The notes beneath the pieces were generated by a model. That model saw only the letters and a program-made list of their open reading frames with translations. It was not told the DNA's origin and ran no database searches. Of a DNA stretch of 52,620 nucleotides, positions 1 to 8,915 are shown piece by piece. The stretch is from Campylobacteraceae bacterium (lineage in GTDB: Bacteria > Campylobacterota > Campylobacteria > Campylobacterales > Sulfurovaceae). Each line of letters begins with the position of its first letter. Within the stretch, counting starts at the first letter, position 1. The translations under genes and the position numbers were made by a program. The stretch lies in assembly GCA_026994745.1 (NCBI GenBank), contig JALWPZ010000197.1:1-52620 (forward strand), in the 5' to 3' direction.

Positions 1-479
1 CTCCCCTTCTGCTCCTGCTCCTGGCGGTCTCCCATCTCGAAGCCTCGGACACTCTCCGCAGGTACCAACCCTACATCACTTCCGCCGAAGCCGGAGCCAA
101 GCCCGGAGCCAAGAAGGTACTGCGAACCGCTAGGGCGATGGTCCGGAAACGGGAGATCATCCGGGGTTCCTGCTGGAACTGGCTCGACACTGCCTACCGA
201 CGGGCGGGCTTTCCTCGCGTGAAACGGAGTGTCGTCTTCGCCGGAACGAAGAAAGGGCCCTACGCCCGGCTCTCCCATCTGCGCCCCGGTGACTGGATCT
301 ACCACATCAACCACTCTTATGGAGGGATCGAGCACAGCGGGATGTTCATCCGTTGGTACGATCGGGGCCGCAATCGGGCACTGATGCTCAGCTACGGAGG
401 GGAAGGCCGCCGACAACCGGGTCGCTATCGGGTCTACGACATCACCCATACCTACCGGATCATCCGTCCCAAGGAGTGA
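1..479 (+). CDS. Secreted NlpC/P60-like protein, 5' end missing
   Basis: The frame is open to the left edge, so the start lies outside the window. The first visible residues are a leucine run followed by A-V-S-H, which looks like the end of a signal peptide, so the protein is probably exported. The mature part has a GSCWNWLDTAYRRAG segment, then LRPGDW and HSGMFIRW. This Cys ... PGD ... His order resembles the catalytic Cys and His of NlpC/P60 or CHAP cell-wall amidases. That resemblance is inferred from layout, not from a search. The next gene follows after 3 bp, so the two are probably co-transcribed. No other recognisable domain is present. Confidence 0.7.
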   Translation, partial: PLLLLLLAVSHLEASDTLRRYQPYITSAEAGAKPGAKKVLRTARAMVRKREIIRGSCWNWLDTAYRRAGFPRVKRSVVFAGTKKGPYARLSHLRPGDWIYHINHSYGGIEHSGMFIRWYDRGRNRALMLSYGGEGRRQPGRYRVYDITHTYRIIRPKE

Positions 480-482
480 AGC

Positions 483-794
483 ATGGAACGAATCAGCGTC
501 AAGGAGTACGCCCGAAAACACAAACTCAGCCTCTTTCAGGTGATCAAAAAGATCAACAGCGGTGAACTGAGATCGGAAAGCGTGGAAGAGAACGGCTCGA
601 GGGTCCAGTACATTCTCCTGGACCAAGATCGAGAAGCGCCCGCAGAGAGTGAAACAGCGGCGAAAGAGTCGGAAAACGCAGCCAGAAGGGTGAATCCCAA
701 CGAAGAGAGACTCCTACTCGAAGTCCAAAGCCTGCGAGCGGAGCTGAGGGCTCTGCGGAAAATCGTCGAAGAGTGCTGCAAGCAAAGCAGCTAG
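483..794 (+). CDS. Small HTH/coiled-coil protein of unknown function
   Basis: A 103-residue protein. Residues 3-30 (ISVKEYARKHKLSLFQVIKK and onward) look like the helix-turn-helix of MerR/excisionase-type proteins, where a short helix is followed by a recognition helix and an arm. The middle (about 50-75) is Glu/Ala/Ser-rich and probably disordered. Residues 75-98 (heptads with Leu, Arg and Glu) look like a coiled coil that could dimerise. It starts 3 bp after the upstream secreted-protein gene and ends 8 bp before the convergent methyltransferase gene. A DNA-binding role is inferred only from the N-terminal pattern. I do not recognise a named family. Confidence 0.7.
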   Translation: MERISVKEYARKHKLSLFQVIKKINSGELRSESVEENGSRVQYILLDQDREAPAESETAAKESENAARRVNPNEERLLLEVQSLRAELRALRKIVEECCKQSS

Positions 795-802
795 GGGGCG
801 GA

Positions 803-1483
803 TCACACGTCTCCCTCTGGCTTCTCCTCCCTCTCCGCGACCAAAAGTCGTATGTGCCCCAGCAGATAATACTCCTCCCGGAATTCGCCGAAACCATGAG
901 CCGTCAAGATCTCCTTCGTATCCCGCCGGATGAAATCCTCCGCCAGGGGACATTCGACTCGGCGAATGGCGAAACGGACCCATCCGGGCGCTTCGTCCAC
1001 ATCGAAGTTGGCGTAATCCAGAATCGCGATCCGCCCTCCCGGCCGGAGTGCCCGATATGCGTTCCGAAGAATCGCCTCCCTCTTCTCCTGGATGAAGCCA
1101 TGAAGCACGAAGGAGAGAAAGACCAGATCGAACTCCTCCTCGTAGGACAGGGCTTCGTCGATGCGACGATCCTCCAGCCGGATCGAGGGAATCCCCGCGG
1201 TCTTCGATCGGAACTGCCGCTGCATCTCCTCCCCGATCTCCAGACCCACGATCCGTCCCGACTCTCCTGTGTATGCATGCATCAACAGCGCGTTCCTCCC
1301 GGTCCCGGCCCCCATGTCGAGTATCCGCTCCCCGGCTCGTGGCCGCAGGTCGGCGATCACCTTTCGGATGAAGGAGGGATACCACCCCAGAGTGATGAGG
1401 TTCATCAGGGTGTCGTAATACCGGGCCTCGAATCCCGTCACTTCCACCTTGGAGTCTTCCTGCCGCAACACTGTTCCACTCAT
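803..1483 (-). CDS. Class I SAM-dependent methyltransferase (UbiE-like)
   Basis: A 226-residue protein with the Rossmann methyltransferase fold. Motif I is DMGAGTGR at residues 56-63 (SAM binding). An acidic residue ends strand beta2 (GLEIG), a LVFLSFVLHGF stretch corresponds to motif IV, and ALRPGGRIAILDYANF is the post-II motif typical of UbiE/COQ5-like enzymes. The substrate cannot be read from sequence; the size and the LRPGGR motif fit small-molecule methyltransferases. The ATG has GGAG about 8 nt upstream. It lies on the same strand as, and just downstream of, the NnrS-family gene, with a 7-bp tandem repeat between the two. Confidence 0.85.
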   Translation of the reverse strand: MSGTVLRQEDSKVEVTGFEARYYDTLMNLITLGWYPSFIRKVIADLRPRAGERILDMGAGTGRNALLMHAYTGESGRIVGLEIGEEMQRQFRSKTAGIPSIRLEDRRIDEALSYEEEFDLVFLSFVLHGFIQEKREAILRNAYRALRPGGRIAILDYANFDVDEAPGWVRFAIRRVECPLAEDFIRRDTKEILTAHGFGEFREEYYLLGHIRLLVAEREEKPEGDV

Positions 1484-1515
1484 ATGCCATCTCCATATTC
1501 ACAAATATTATCCAT

Positions 1516-1557
1516 TCACGCCTCACGCCTCACGCCTCACGCCTCACGCCTCACGCC
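1516..1557. repeat. Tandem heptamer TCACGCC, six copies
   Basis: Six perfect copies of TCACGCC lie between the methyltransferase start and the end of the NnrS-family gene. Read on the minus strand the unit is GGCGTGA, so a TGA occurs every 7 nt and every reading frame stops within 21 nt. The last residues (G-V-R-R-E-A) and the stop of the NnrS-family gene are made of this repeat. Confidence 0.95.
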
Positions 1558-2712
1558 TCGAATCAAAATTCCCCCATACTTCCAGCTCCAGAGTGCGAAG
1601 AGAAGGATCCAACCCGTCGCCGCGATATCCAGCCAGGGAGTGAGCGTTCCATAGGATGCCGCCAGAGAAAGGAGGATCCGGAGCAATAGCACCAGTTGGG
1701 TGAAAAGAAAGAGGAAGCTCCCCCATCGGCCCACCCGCAGCATGGCGCCTCCATGCCCCAGGGTCACCCGGGTTCCGAAGGCGACGAGGATCGTCGTCAG
1801 AAACCCCAGGGCGAGCAGGTGCAGGGGCAGCTGCAGGGAGGCGTAGCCGAACCAGGCCTCGAAGAAGTCCAGGATCGAAGCGAGCAGGAATCCCAACGGC
1901 AGCCAGAAGAGCGCCAGATGCAGACTCCAGAGCAGCGGCTCCCGGTTGGGAAAGGGCAGATCGATCTTCAGGATCTCCCGCCCCAGGTAGAGCGCCAACA
2001 GCAGATCGACGACGAACAACCCCTTGGGCAGGGTCTGCTCTACGAGCAGATGCACGAGCAGTAACGCGAAGAGCGTGGCATGGAATCCCCCGGTCTTGAG
2101 ATAACCGTCGACCTGGCTGAAAAAGGGCACCATCCGGAACCCGATCACCGCGGGAAGGGAAAAGAGGTAGAGGTAGACACCCGTGCCCACGGCATAGGAG
2201 AAGAAAACCCCGCTGCGGCAGGAGGTACAGGGGATCTGGGAGAGCAAAAAGAGCAGATTGGAGAGCGCTCCCATCCCGAACGCCACGATGATCCAGTACT
2301 GGTCCTGTCGCGGCTCCGGTGCCAGCCGGTAGATCTCCAGAAAGATCCGGATCGTATAGGCGAACCCGACCGCCACGAATACCGTCGCCGCGTAGAAGGC
2401 GGGAAGGAACCAGATCGCCGCCAGAAAACTGAGCGTCGCCAGGAGCTGGAGCGTCCAAACCCTCAGATAGCAACGGGAGTCGATGGGAGGCTGGGCGCTG
2501 AAGCGCGGGAAGGTGGTATAGGTGAAACCGTAGAAAAAGTTGCTGAAGACCAGAAAGAGCATACTGTAGGAGTGCAAAAGTCCAGGATCGAAGGCGAGAA
2601 CCCCCTTGAACACCAACAGAAACAGGATCATGAACAGGACTCCATTGAAGATCCCCAGGGCGAAAAAGGGTTGATGGGGTTGAGAGAGAAAGTACCCGAA
2701 AGCTTTGGACAT
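1537..2712 (-). CDS. NnrS family haem/copper membrane protein
   Basis: A 391-residue polytopic membrane protein with roughly 12 hydrophobic segments. It starts with the NnrS-like HQPFFALGIFNG motif. Near the C-terminus it has PLHLLALGFLTTILVAFGTRVTLGHGG, matching the NnrS pattern of His-containing helix, TRVSLGH and G. Family members are linked to nitric oxide and denitrification stress and bind haem and copper; the exact activity is not settled. Start ATG with GAGG upstream. The last six codons and the stop codon are supplied by a 7-bp tandem repeat, so the natural C-terminus has probably been overwritten by repeat sequence. Confidence 0.85.
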   Translation of the reverse strand: MSKAFGYFLSQPHQPFFALGIFNGVLFMILFLLVFKGVLAFDPGLLHSYSMLFLVFSNFFYGFTYTTFPRFSAQPPIDSRCYLRVWTLQLLATLSFLAAIWFLPAFYAATVFVAVGFAYTIRIFLEIYRLAPEPRQDQYWIIVAFGMGALSNLLFLLSQIPCTSCRSGVFFSYAVGTGVYLYLFSLPAVIGFRMVPFFSQVDGYLKTGGFHATLFALLLVHLLVEQTLPKGLFVVDLLLALYLGREILKIDLPFPNREPLLWSLHLALFWLPLGFLLASILDFFEAWFGYASLQLPLHLLALGFLTTILVAFGTRVTLGHGGAMLRVGRWGSFLFLFTQLVLLLRILLSLAASYGTLTPWLDIAATGWILLFALWSWKYGGILIRGVRREA

Positions 2713-2770
2713 GGAAACCTCTTCGTTTTTTCGCGCATTCTAGCACAGTTGGTCTCTAAGCGGGCCCCTG

Positions 2771-2776
2771 TATAAT
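2771..2776 (+). promoter_or_regulatory. -10 box of the symporter gene
   Basis: Perfect TATAAT preceded directly by TG, 34 bp before the ATG at 2811. No convincing -35 hexamer at 16-18 bp, as at most promoters in this window. Confidence 0.6.
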
Positions 2777-2810
2777 TGATAGAAGATAGAATCCAATTCA
2801 AAGGGAAACA

Positions 2811-4199
2811 ATGAGTAGGAAAGAGAAGAAAATGTCCTTGACCACGAAGGTGCTCCTGGGCATGCTCCTGGGGATCGTCGTGGGTCTCGCGATCAATCTG
2901 GCAGGCCTGAACGGCGAAGGATCCTGGGTCAATGTCTACATCGTAAACGGACTCTTTCATATCGTGGGGGCCATGTTCGTCACGGCCCTCAAGATGCTGG
3001 TCGTTCCCCTGGTCTTCTTCTCGCTCATCTCCGGTGTCATCGGAATCGGCGATATCCGGGAGCTGGGGAAGGTCGGTGTCAAATCCTTCCTTCTCTACAT
3101 TCTAACCACCGCCATCGCCATCGCCGTCGCCCTGGGCATCGCTGCCTCCTTCGGAATCGGCAGCGGGGTGGAGATGAGCAGTGACCTGAGCTTCAGCGCC
3201 AAAGCGGCCCCTCCCCTGAGCTCCGTTCTTATCGATATCGTTCCGGGTAACGTCGTCAACGCCTTCGCCACGGGCAAGATGCTGCAGATCATCTTCTTCT
3301 CGATCCTGGTGGGGATCTCAATTCTTATGGTAGGGAAAAAGGCCAAACCCATCGTGGAACTCGTAGAGATCTCCAACGAAATCATGATGCGCATGGTCAA
3401 CATCATCATGGCCGTGGCTCCCTACGCAGTCTTCGCCCTTCTGGGCAAGGCCATCGCCAATCTCGGGCTGAACCTCCTGACGGATCTGGCAGGCTATGTC
3501 GCCGTGCTGACCGGAACACTTCTCTTCCACCTCTTCGTCACCCTGATGATCATTCTGAAACTCTTTTCCGGAAAGAGCCCCTCGACCTTCCTAAAAAAGA
3601 TGAAAGAGGTCCAGGTCTTCGCCTTCAGTATCTCCAGCTCCAACGCGACGATTCCCGTGACCCTGCGGGTCGTTACCGACCGGCTGGGGGTCCACAACTC
3701 CATCGGATCTTTCACCATCCCCTTCGGCGCCACCATCAATATGGACGGTACCGCCATCATGCAGGGGGTCGCCACGGTCTTCATCGCCAACGCCTACGGA
3801 GTGGATCTGGGAATCGGCGGCTATCTGACGGTGATCCTGATGTCGGTCCTGGCCTCCATCGGTACCGCCGGGGTCCCCGGAGTCGGACTGATCATGCTCT
3901 CCATGGTCTTCACCCAGGTAGGACTACCCGTCGAAGGGATCGGTCTGGTCCTGGGGGTCGACCGTCTGATGGATATGATCCGTACCGCCGTCAACGTCTC
4001 CGGTGACGCCGCCGTTTCCGTCATTGTTGCCAAGAGTGAAAAGAAATTGGACGAAGCCACCTACGACGATCCCGAAGCCGGCATCGCGGAGGAGGAGGAT
4101 CTGGAGATCGACGAAGAGGCGGAACACGAGTTGGCCGAAACCGTGGAGGAGATCCACGAAGAGATTCTCGAGGAGGTACGCAAACACAAGAAAAAGTAG
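2811..4199 (+). CDS. Dicarboxylate/amino acid:cation symporter (DAACS family)
   Basis: A 462-residue GltP/DctA-type secondary transporter importing C4-dicarboxylates or acidic amino acids with Na+ or H+. Family signatures are visible in order: the serine-rich re-entrant loop (SISSSNATIPVT), the NMDGTAI motif of TM7 that binds cation and substrate, a second re-entrant loop (GTAGVPGVGLIMLSMVF), and the TM8 motif RTAVNVSGDAAVS. After the membrane domain there is an acidic Glu-rich cytoplasmic tail of about 50 residues ending in KHKKK, longer than usual. The ATG at 2811 has AAGGGA upstream; a second ATG at 2832 with AGGAAAG is a possible alternative. Substrate not decidable from sequence; C4-dicarboxylate uptake would suit a fumarate-respiring cell. 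Confidence 0.92.
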   Translation: MSRKEKKMSLTTKVLLGMLLGIVVGLAINLAGLNGEGSWVNVYIVNGLFHIVGAMFVTALKMLVVPLVFFSLISGVIGIGDIRELGKVGVKSFLLYILTTAIAIAVALGIAASFGIGSGVEMSSDLSFSAKAAPPLSSVLIDIVPGNVVNAFATGKMLQIIFFSILVGISILMVGKKAKPIVELVEISNEIMMRMVNIIMAVAPYAVFALLGKAIANLGLNLLTDLAGYVAVLTGTLLFHLFVTLMIILKLFSGKSPSTFLKKMKEVQVFAFSISSSNATIPVTLRVVTDRLGVHNSIGSFTIPFGATINMDGTAIMQGVATVFIANAYGVDLGIGGYLTVILMSVLASIGTAGVPGVGLIMLSMVFTQVGLPVEGIGLVLGVDRLMDMIRTAVNVSGDAAVSVIVAKSEKKLDEATYDDPEAGIAEEEDLEIDEEAEHELAETVEEIHEEILEEVRKHKKK

Positions 4200-4291
4200 G
4201 TTCGAAACACAATCCGGGCCCCGAAGCAGAGGGTCTGAAGATTCCCTCCAACGCCCAGGTGAGGACGGGCGGACTCCTCCACGACGAACGA

Positions 4292-6223
4292 TCAGCTTTT
4301 CAGTAACTCTCCTATCCTCTTTCTGATCCCTTCGAAGCTCTCCTCCTCGGCGAAGCAGCTTCGGTTGTCACAGAGCAGATACCCTTCATTGAGAGCCGTA
4401 CGATAGAGCAACCAGGGGTATCCCAGATCCCGACGCTCTTCCCGGTGCTCCAGGAGCCTCTCCTCCTTCGCCTTGAGGATCCAATCGTCCCGCAGATAGC
4501 GGATCGCAGCGGAAGCGAGAGTGGGCCGAGAGATGGGTTGGCGCATCAGGTCGTAGGAGTGCACCTCCAGGGTACGATAGAGGAACTTTTCGTAGATCGG
4601 CTCCACCAGGGAGCGCAGCTCCTGCATCCAGTGGGCCGCCACCCCTACCGACGAAGGGTAGCCGCTGTCGGTATCCTCGGCGAACTGCCGGAACTCCCCG
4701 TCGTCGATGCGCCAGCGCCCGTCGGCGTAGAAGCGTCGGATCGCTTCGTTGGCCAGCTCCGTGGCCCGGATCAGGTATCGCTCGTCCAGGGTGCATTGAT
4801 ACCCTTCCATCAGGGCCGATCCCCACCAGACGTAATCCTCCAGGAATCCCAGCTCCTTGGGAGGCTTTCCCATCAGGGCCGAGTGGTATAGGGTCACCCC
4901 GGCGGCCATCTTCGCCTCCAGGGCCTCCAGAGAGCGCACCGCCTGCTCCCGATAACGCCCTTCATAGGCTCCCGCGACGAAGAGGGCCCGGATCATCATG
5001 GCGTTCCAGGAGCTCTGAATCTTCCGATCGATAAAGGGATAGGTTCTTCCGGTTCTTATATTTTTTAATATTTTCAAGGCTTTTCGCACTTCGGGATTCG
5101 ATCGGTCCCGGGGGCCCTGAAAGCGAACGATGGAACGCCCCTCGAAATTCCCCCGGGGCGTGATGGAGAGTCGTCGAGCCACCGCCTCGGGATCCTCGAT
5201 CCCCCCTTCACGCAAGGCCCGAAGCACTTCTTCATATTCATAAATAAAATACTTGCCCTCCTCCCCTTCCGTATCGGCGTCGCTGGCGGAGAAAAAGAGA
5301 TCCTCCTCCATCATCCGATCCAGCATGAAGTCCAGAGTCTCGTAGGCCAGGTCCCGATATCGCTCCTCCCCGGTGATCCGCCAGGCCCGGACCAGAACCT
5401 CCGCCATCAGGGCGTTGTCGTAGGTCATCTTTTCGAAGTGGGGAACCAACCAAGCCTCGTCAGTGCTGTAGCGGCAAAAGCCCCCATCCACCAGATCGTA
5501 GAGCCCTCCCAGGGTCATGGTGTCCAGGGTATGGGTGACGATCGCCAAGAGCTTCGGCTCCTTTCTCAGCTCGTAGAGCTCCATCGCCAGGATCAGGGTG
5601 GAGGCGTGGGGAAATTTGGGCGCTCCCCCGAAGCCGCCGAACTTCTCGTCGTAGACCGTCTCGATCTGCTTGCGGACCGTCTCTTCCAGTCGCTCGTCAA
5701 TCTTGGTCGCCTGGATCTTCGCCTTGGGACGTAGAAACTCCAGAACCTCCTTCCCCTTCTCTACCAGGATCTCCCGCTCCCGGGCGTATTTGTCGGCGAT
5801 GACGTCCAACAACTCCCCAAAGCCCATCATCCCGTAGCGGGGCTCGGGCGGAATGTAGGTGGCGGAATAAAAGGGAATCTTTTCGGGAGTCATAAAGACG
5901 CTCAAGGGCCATCCTCCCGCCCTGCCGTTCATCGTTACGAAGATCTCCTGGAAATGCTTGTCGATATCGGGGCGTTCCTCCCGGTCCACCTTGACCGAGA
6001 CGAAGTGTTCGTTGAGATTGGCGGCCAACTCTTCGTTTTCGAAGGATTCACGCTCCATCACATGACACCAGTGGCAACTGCTGTACCCGATGGAGAGAAA
6101 GATCGCCTTGTTCTCCCTGCGGGCCCTTTCGAAGGCCTCTTCGCCCCAGGGATACCAATCCACCGGATTGTGGGCGTGCTGCTGCAGGTAGGGAGAATCT
6201 TCGTGAATCAATCGATTGGGCAT
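4292..6223 (-). CDS. DUF255 thioredoxin-domain protein (YyaL/SPATA20-like)
   Basis: A 643-residue protein. The N-terminal thioredoxin-like DUF255 domain starts with [20 protein letters not shown] and has a CHWC active-site-like motif at residues 50-53 ([14 protein letters not shown]), then [11 protein letters not shown]. The remainder (about 180-620) resembles an (alpha/alpha)6 barrel as in N-acylglucosamine epimerase/glycosidase-like folds, with [17 protein letters not shown] and [10 protein letters not shown] motifs. The biochemical role of the family is unknown. Full length for the family. ATG start with AAGGA 8 nt upstream. It is convergent with the symporter gene and divergent from dsbD, which also carries a CxxC thioredoxin domain, so a shared redox role is possible but not shown. 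Confidence 0.9.
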   Translation of the reverse strand: MPNRLIHEDSPYLQQHAHNPVDWYPWGEEAFERARRENKAIFLSIGYSSCHWCHVMERESFENEELAANLNEHFVSVKVDREERPDIDKHFQEIFVTMNGRAGGWPLSVFMTPEKIPFYSATYIPPEPRYGMMGFGELLDVIADKYAREREILVEKGKEVLEFLRPKAKIQATKIDERLEETVRKQIETVYDEKFGGFGGAPKFPHASTLILAMELYELRKEPKLLAIVTHTLDTMTLGGLYDLVDGGFCRYSTDEAWLVPHFEKMTYDNALMAEVLVRAWRITGEERYRDLAYETLDFMLDRMMEEDLFFSASDADTEGEEGKYFIYEYEEVLRALREGGIEDPEAVARRLSITPRGNFEGRSIVRFQGPRDRSNPEVRKALKILKNIRTGRTYPFIDRKIQSSWNAMMIRALFVAGAYEGRYREQAVRSLEALEAKMAAGVTLYHSALMGKPPKELGFLEDYVWWGSALMEGYQCTLDERYLIRATELANEAIRRFYADGRWRIDDGEFRQFAEDTDSGYPSSVGVAAHWMQELRSLVEPIYEKFLYRTLEVHSYDLMRQPISRPTLASAAIRYLRDDWILKAKEERLLEHREERRDLGYPWLLYRTALNEGYLLCDNRSCFAEEESFEGIRKRIGELLKS

Positions 6224-6321
6224 CGTGAATCCTTTTTATATTAGTCGTCGATTAGTAAATTTGGGCTATAGTTATAGGAAATTTTTATACCTGATCCGTG
6301 CAATCATCTACACAGCAAGGG

Positions 6322-6329
6322 TATACAAT
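6322..6329 (+). promoter_or_regulatory. -10 region of dsbD
   Basis: TATACAAT, 39 bp before the dsbD ATG, in an AT-rich 144-bp divergent intergenic region. AGAGGAG lies just before the start codon. Confidence 0.5.
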
Positions 6330-6367
6330 AGCCGACTTGAACGGTAGCTGAAAGAGGAGTATCCATC

Positions 6368-8833
6368 ATGAAAAGAATCGTAACCGTACTGCTGGGAGTC
6401 GCCCTCCTGGCCCAGCTGGCGCTGGCGGGCTTCGGATCCCAGCGCAAATTCCTGAGTCCCGACGAGGCCTTCAAAGTCGAGGCCAGACAGGCCGGAGACA
6501 CGATCCGTACGACCATCCGGTTGGGAGACAAGATCCATATCTACGCCAAGGACCTCCATTTCCGGGTCGTCAAACCCAAAGAGTTCGAAGTGAAGGTCCC
6601 CACGCCCGTGCCGCACGATTTCCAGGGCGACAAGGTCTTCAGCGGCACGTTGGAACTGAATGTTCCTCTGAATGAGATTCGCAAGAAGGTCCAGGGTCCC
6701 TTCACCCTGCAGGTGGAACTCACCGGCTGCTCCGACGCTGGGATCTGCTATCAGCCGCAGAAATACACTTTCAATTTCGCTGTGAACGCAACGAAATCGA
6801 GTGAGGAACGAGGAACGAGGAGTGAGGAACCGAAGGTGGAGCCTGCGGCTGCTTCCAACGAGCGGACCGAAGGAACGAATTCCTCAGCACTCAACCCTCA
6901 ACCCTCAACCCTCAAACCCTCCGGTTTCGGCAGTTTCGGAGGATTGAAGAAGCAAAAGTTCCTGAGTCCCGAAGAGGCGTTCAAAGCCTCGGCGAAACTG
7001 GAAGGGGACAAGATCAAGGCGCAGATCCGCATGGGGGACAAGATCCACATCTACGCCAAGGATCTGCACTTCAAAATCGTCAAACCCAAGAACTTCGAAC
7101 TCGACGTCCCCAAACCCGAACCGGTCCTCTATCAGGGGGACAAGGTCTACTATGGTACCCTCGATTTCGAAATCCCCCTGGAGTCGATCCGCAAAAAGAT
7201 CCCCGAAGGCCCCTTCACCCTGGAGATCGATCTGGCCGGCTGCTCCGACGCGGGGATTTGTTATCAACCGCAGAAATACACTTTCGATTTCGCTGCGAAC
7301 GCAACGAAATCGAGTGAGAAACGAGGAACGAGGAGTGAGGAACCGAAGGTGGAGCCTGCGGCTGCTTCCAACGAGCGGACCGAAGGAACGAATTCCTCAG
7401 CACTCAACCCTCAACGCTCAACGCTCGACTCCAATCCTGCCGCCGATTCCAGCGACAAAGGATTCTTCGAAAAGATTTCCCGGCTCTCCGGCGAAGGCAA
7501 CAGCGGCAAGATCGCCAAAGCCTTGGCCGACGAAGGGGTGATCTTCATTCTGCTGCTCTTCTTCGTCGCCGGACTCTTACTGGCCCTGACCCCCTGCATC
7601 CTGCCCATGATCCCGATCCTCTCTTCCATCATCGTCAAACAGGCGGGTAAGGAAGGAAAGGTCAGCCGCTCCACCTCCTTCCTCATCTCCCTGGTCTACG
7701 TGGTGGCGATGGCCGCCACCTACGCCCTCATCGGGATCGTGGCGGGGCTGCTGGGCTTCGATCTGCAGGCGCACCTCAACAATCCCTGGGTCATCGTCCC
7801 CATGGCGGGACTCTTCGTCGCCCTGGCCTTCTCGCTCTTTGGCTATTTCGAACTGGGGCTGCCCGCCTCTTGGCAGAGCCGCCTCACCCGCGCCAGTGAC
7901 AACGCCCAGGGCAAGGGGCTCGTGGGCACCGCCGTCATGGGATCCCTCTCGGCCCTCATCGTCGGAACCTGCACCGCCCCCGTCATCAGCGGGGCGATCA
8001 TCTTCATCTCCCAGACCGGCGACGCCTTCCTGGGCGGCATCAGCCTCTTCGTCATGGGAATCGGGGCCGGAATGCCCCTACTCCTGGTCGGAGCCGGTGC
8101 CGACAAGTTGGTTCCCAAACCCGGCGGCTGGATGACTCGGGTCAGCCAGATCTTCGGCGTCATCATGCTGGCCATGGCCCTCTACGTGTTGCGGGGGATC
8201 CTCAGCCCCTTCTGGTTTCTGACCCTTTCGGCCCTGCTGCTGATGGGCTCTGCAATCTTCATGGGGGTCTTCGACGACTCCGACAAACGCAAGGGCGCCG
8301 CCAAGCTCTTCCAGCTCTTCGCCTTCGTCCTCCTACTCTACGGCACGGTGATCTTCGTCGGAGCCCTGGCCGGAGCCCAATCGATCCTCGATCCCCTAAA
8401 ACCCTTCAAGGGAGCAACGGTGGTCACCGCCGTCACGGGGAACGCAAACGCCCAGGAGGAGTATCTGGTCCCCATGGAGAAACGCCGGGGTTACAGCCTG
8501 AGCCGCCTGAAAAAAGAGATCGCCGCCGCCGCCCAAGAGGGCAAACCCGTCGTCGTGGACATCGGCAAGGAGAATTGCGCCGCCTGTACCGAGCTGGAAC
8601 ACATCACCTTCCCCGATCCCAGGGTCAAAGAGGCGATGAAGCGCTTCAAGTTCCTCCAGGTCGACATCACCCAGGATACACCGGAGGAGAAGGCGATCCT
8701 CAAACACTATGGGCTCTTCGGGGCTCCCAACATCCTTTTCTTCGACAGCAAGGGCAATCCCCTGCTCGACAAGTTCCTGGTCGGATTCGTCAAGCCCGAG
8801 GACTTCGCCGAACATCTGAAGACAATCAAGTAA
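6368..8833 (+). CDS. dsbD: Thiol:disulfide interchange protein DsbD with duplicated N-terminal domain
   Basis: An 821-residue inner-membrane electron conveyor that moves reducing power from cytoplasmic thioredoxin to the periplasm. A signal peptide (1-20) is followed by two DsbD-alpha-like domains instead of one, each with GCSDAGICYQPQ (Cys121/Cys127 and Cys292/Cys298). The transmembrane domain has LTPCILPM (Cys410) and GTCTAP (Cys535). The C-terminal periplasmic thioredoxin domain has CAAC at 737-740. Normal DsbD is about 560-600 residues; the extra length is the second alpha domain plus two Ser/Glu/Asn-rich linkers translated from 7-bp repeats. All six canonical cysteines are present and the second alpha pair is extra. 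It would serve cytochrome c maturation and repair of periplasmic thiols. Confidence 0.93.
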   Translation: MKRIVTVLLGVALLAQLALAGFGSQRKFLSPDEAFKVEARQAGDTIRTTIRLGDKIHIYAKDLHFRVVKPKEFEVKVPTPVPHDFQGDKVFSGTLELNVPLNEIRKKVQGPFTLQVELTGCSDAGICYQPQKYTFNFAVNATKSSEERGTRSEEPKVEPAAASNERTEGTNSSALNPQPSTLKPSGFGSFGGLKKQKFLSPEEAFKASAKLEGDKIKAQIRMGDKIHIYAKDLHFKIVKPKNFELDVPKPEPVLYQGDKVYYGTLDFEIPLESIRKKIPEGPFTLEIDLAGCSDAGICYQPQKYTFDFAANATKSSEKRGTRSEEPKVEPAAASNERTEGTNSSALNPQRSTLDSNPAADSSDKGFFEKISRLSGEGNSGKIAKALADEGVIFILLLFFVAGLLLALTPCILPMIPILSSIIVKQAGKEGKVSRSTSFLISLVYVVAMAATYALIGIVAGLLGFDLQAHLNNPWVIVPMAGLFVALAFSLFGYFELGLPASWQSRLTRASDNAQGKGLVGTAVMGSLSALIVGTCTAPVISGAIIFISQTGDAFLGGISLFVMGIGAGMPLLLVGAGADKLVPKPGGWMTRVSQIFGVIMLAMALYVLRGILSPFWFLTLSALLLMGSAIFMGVFDDSDKRKGAAKLFQLFAFVLLLYGTVIFVGALAGAQSILDPLKPFKGATVVTAVTGNANAQEEYLVPMEKRRGYSLSRLKKEIAAAAQEGKPVVVDIGKENCAACTELEHITFPDPRVKEAMKRFKFLQVDITQDTPEEKAILKHYGLFGAPNILFFDSKGNPLLDKFLVGFVKPEDFAEHLKTIK
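6784..6902 (+). repeat. In-frame linker repeat, copy 1 (inside dsbD)
   Basis: A 119-bp unit that differs from copy 2 (7297-7415) at one base (G at 6806, A at 7319). It contains four GAGGAAC/GAGGAGT heptamers (6803-6830) and ends in CAACCCT heptamers that continue to 6912. It is translated as a hydrophilic linker after the first DsbD-alpha domain. The flanking domain copies are far less alike at DNA level. Confidence 0.95.
7297..7415 (+). repeat. In-frame linker repeat, copy 2 (inside dsbD)
   Basis: Second copy of the 119-bp unit, 513 bp (171 codons) downstream of copy 1, joining the second DsbD-alpha domain to the membrane domain. Its 3' side continues as diverged CAACGCT heptamers. Confidence 0.95.
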
Positions 8834-8915
8834 TCGATCTGCTTCGGTATAGTTTCGGCTTGGGCATTCGAAGCATCGACTCCGGCTGTCACCGGGAATC
8901 AACAGCCAAGAGCTT

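Noticed and set aside
1516-1557. CRISPR array
   Set aside because: The units are 7 bp with no spacers, no cas genes nearby; simple tandem repeats.
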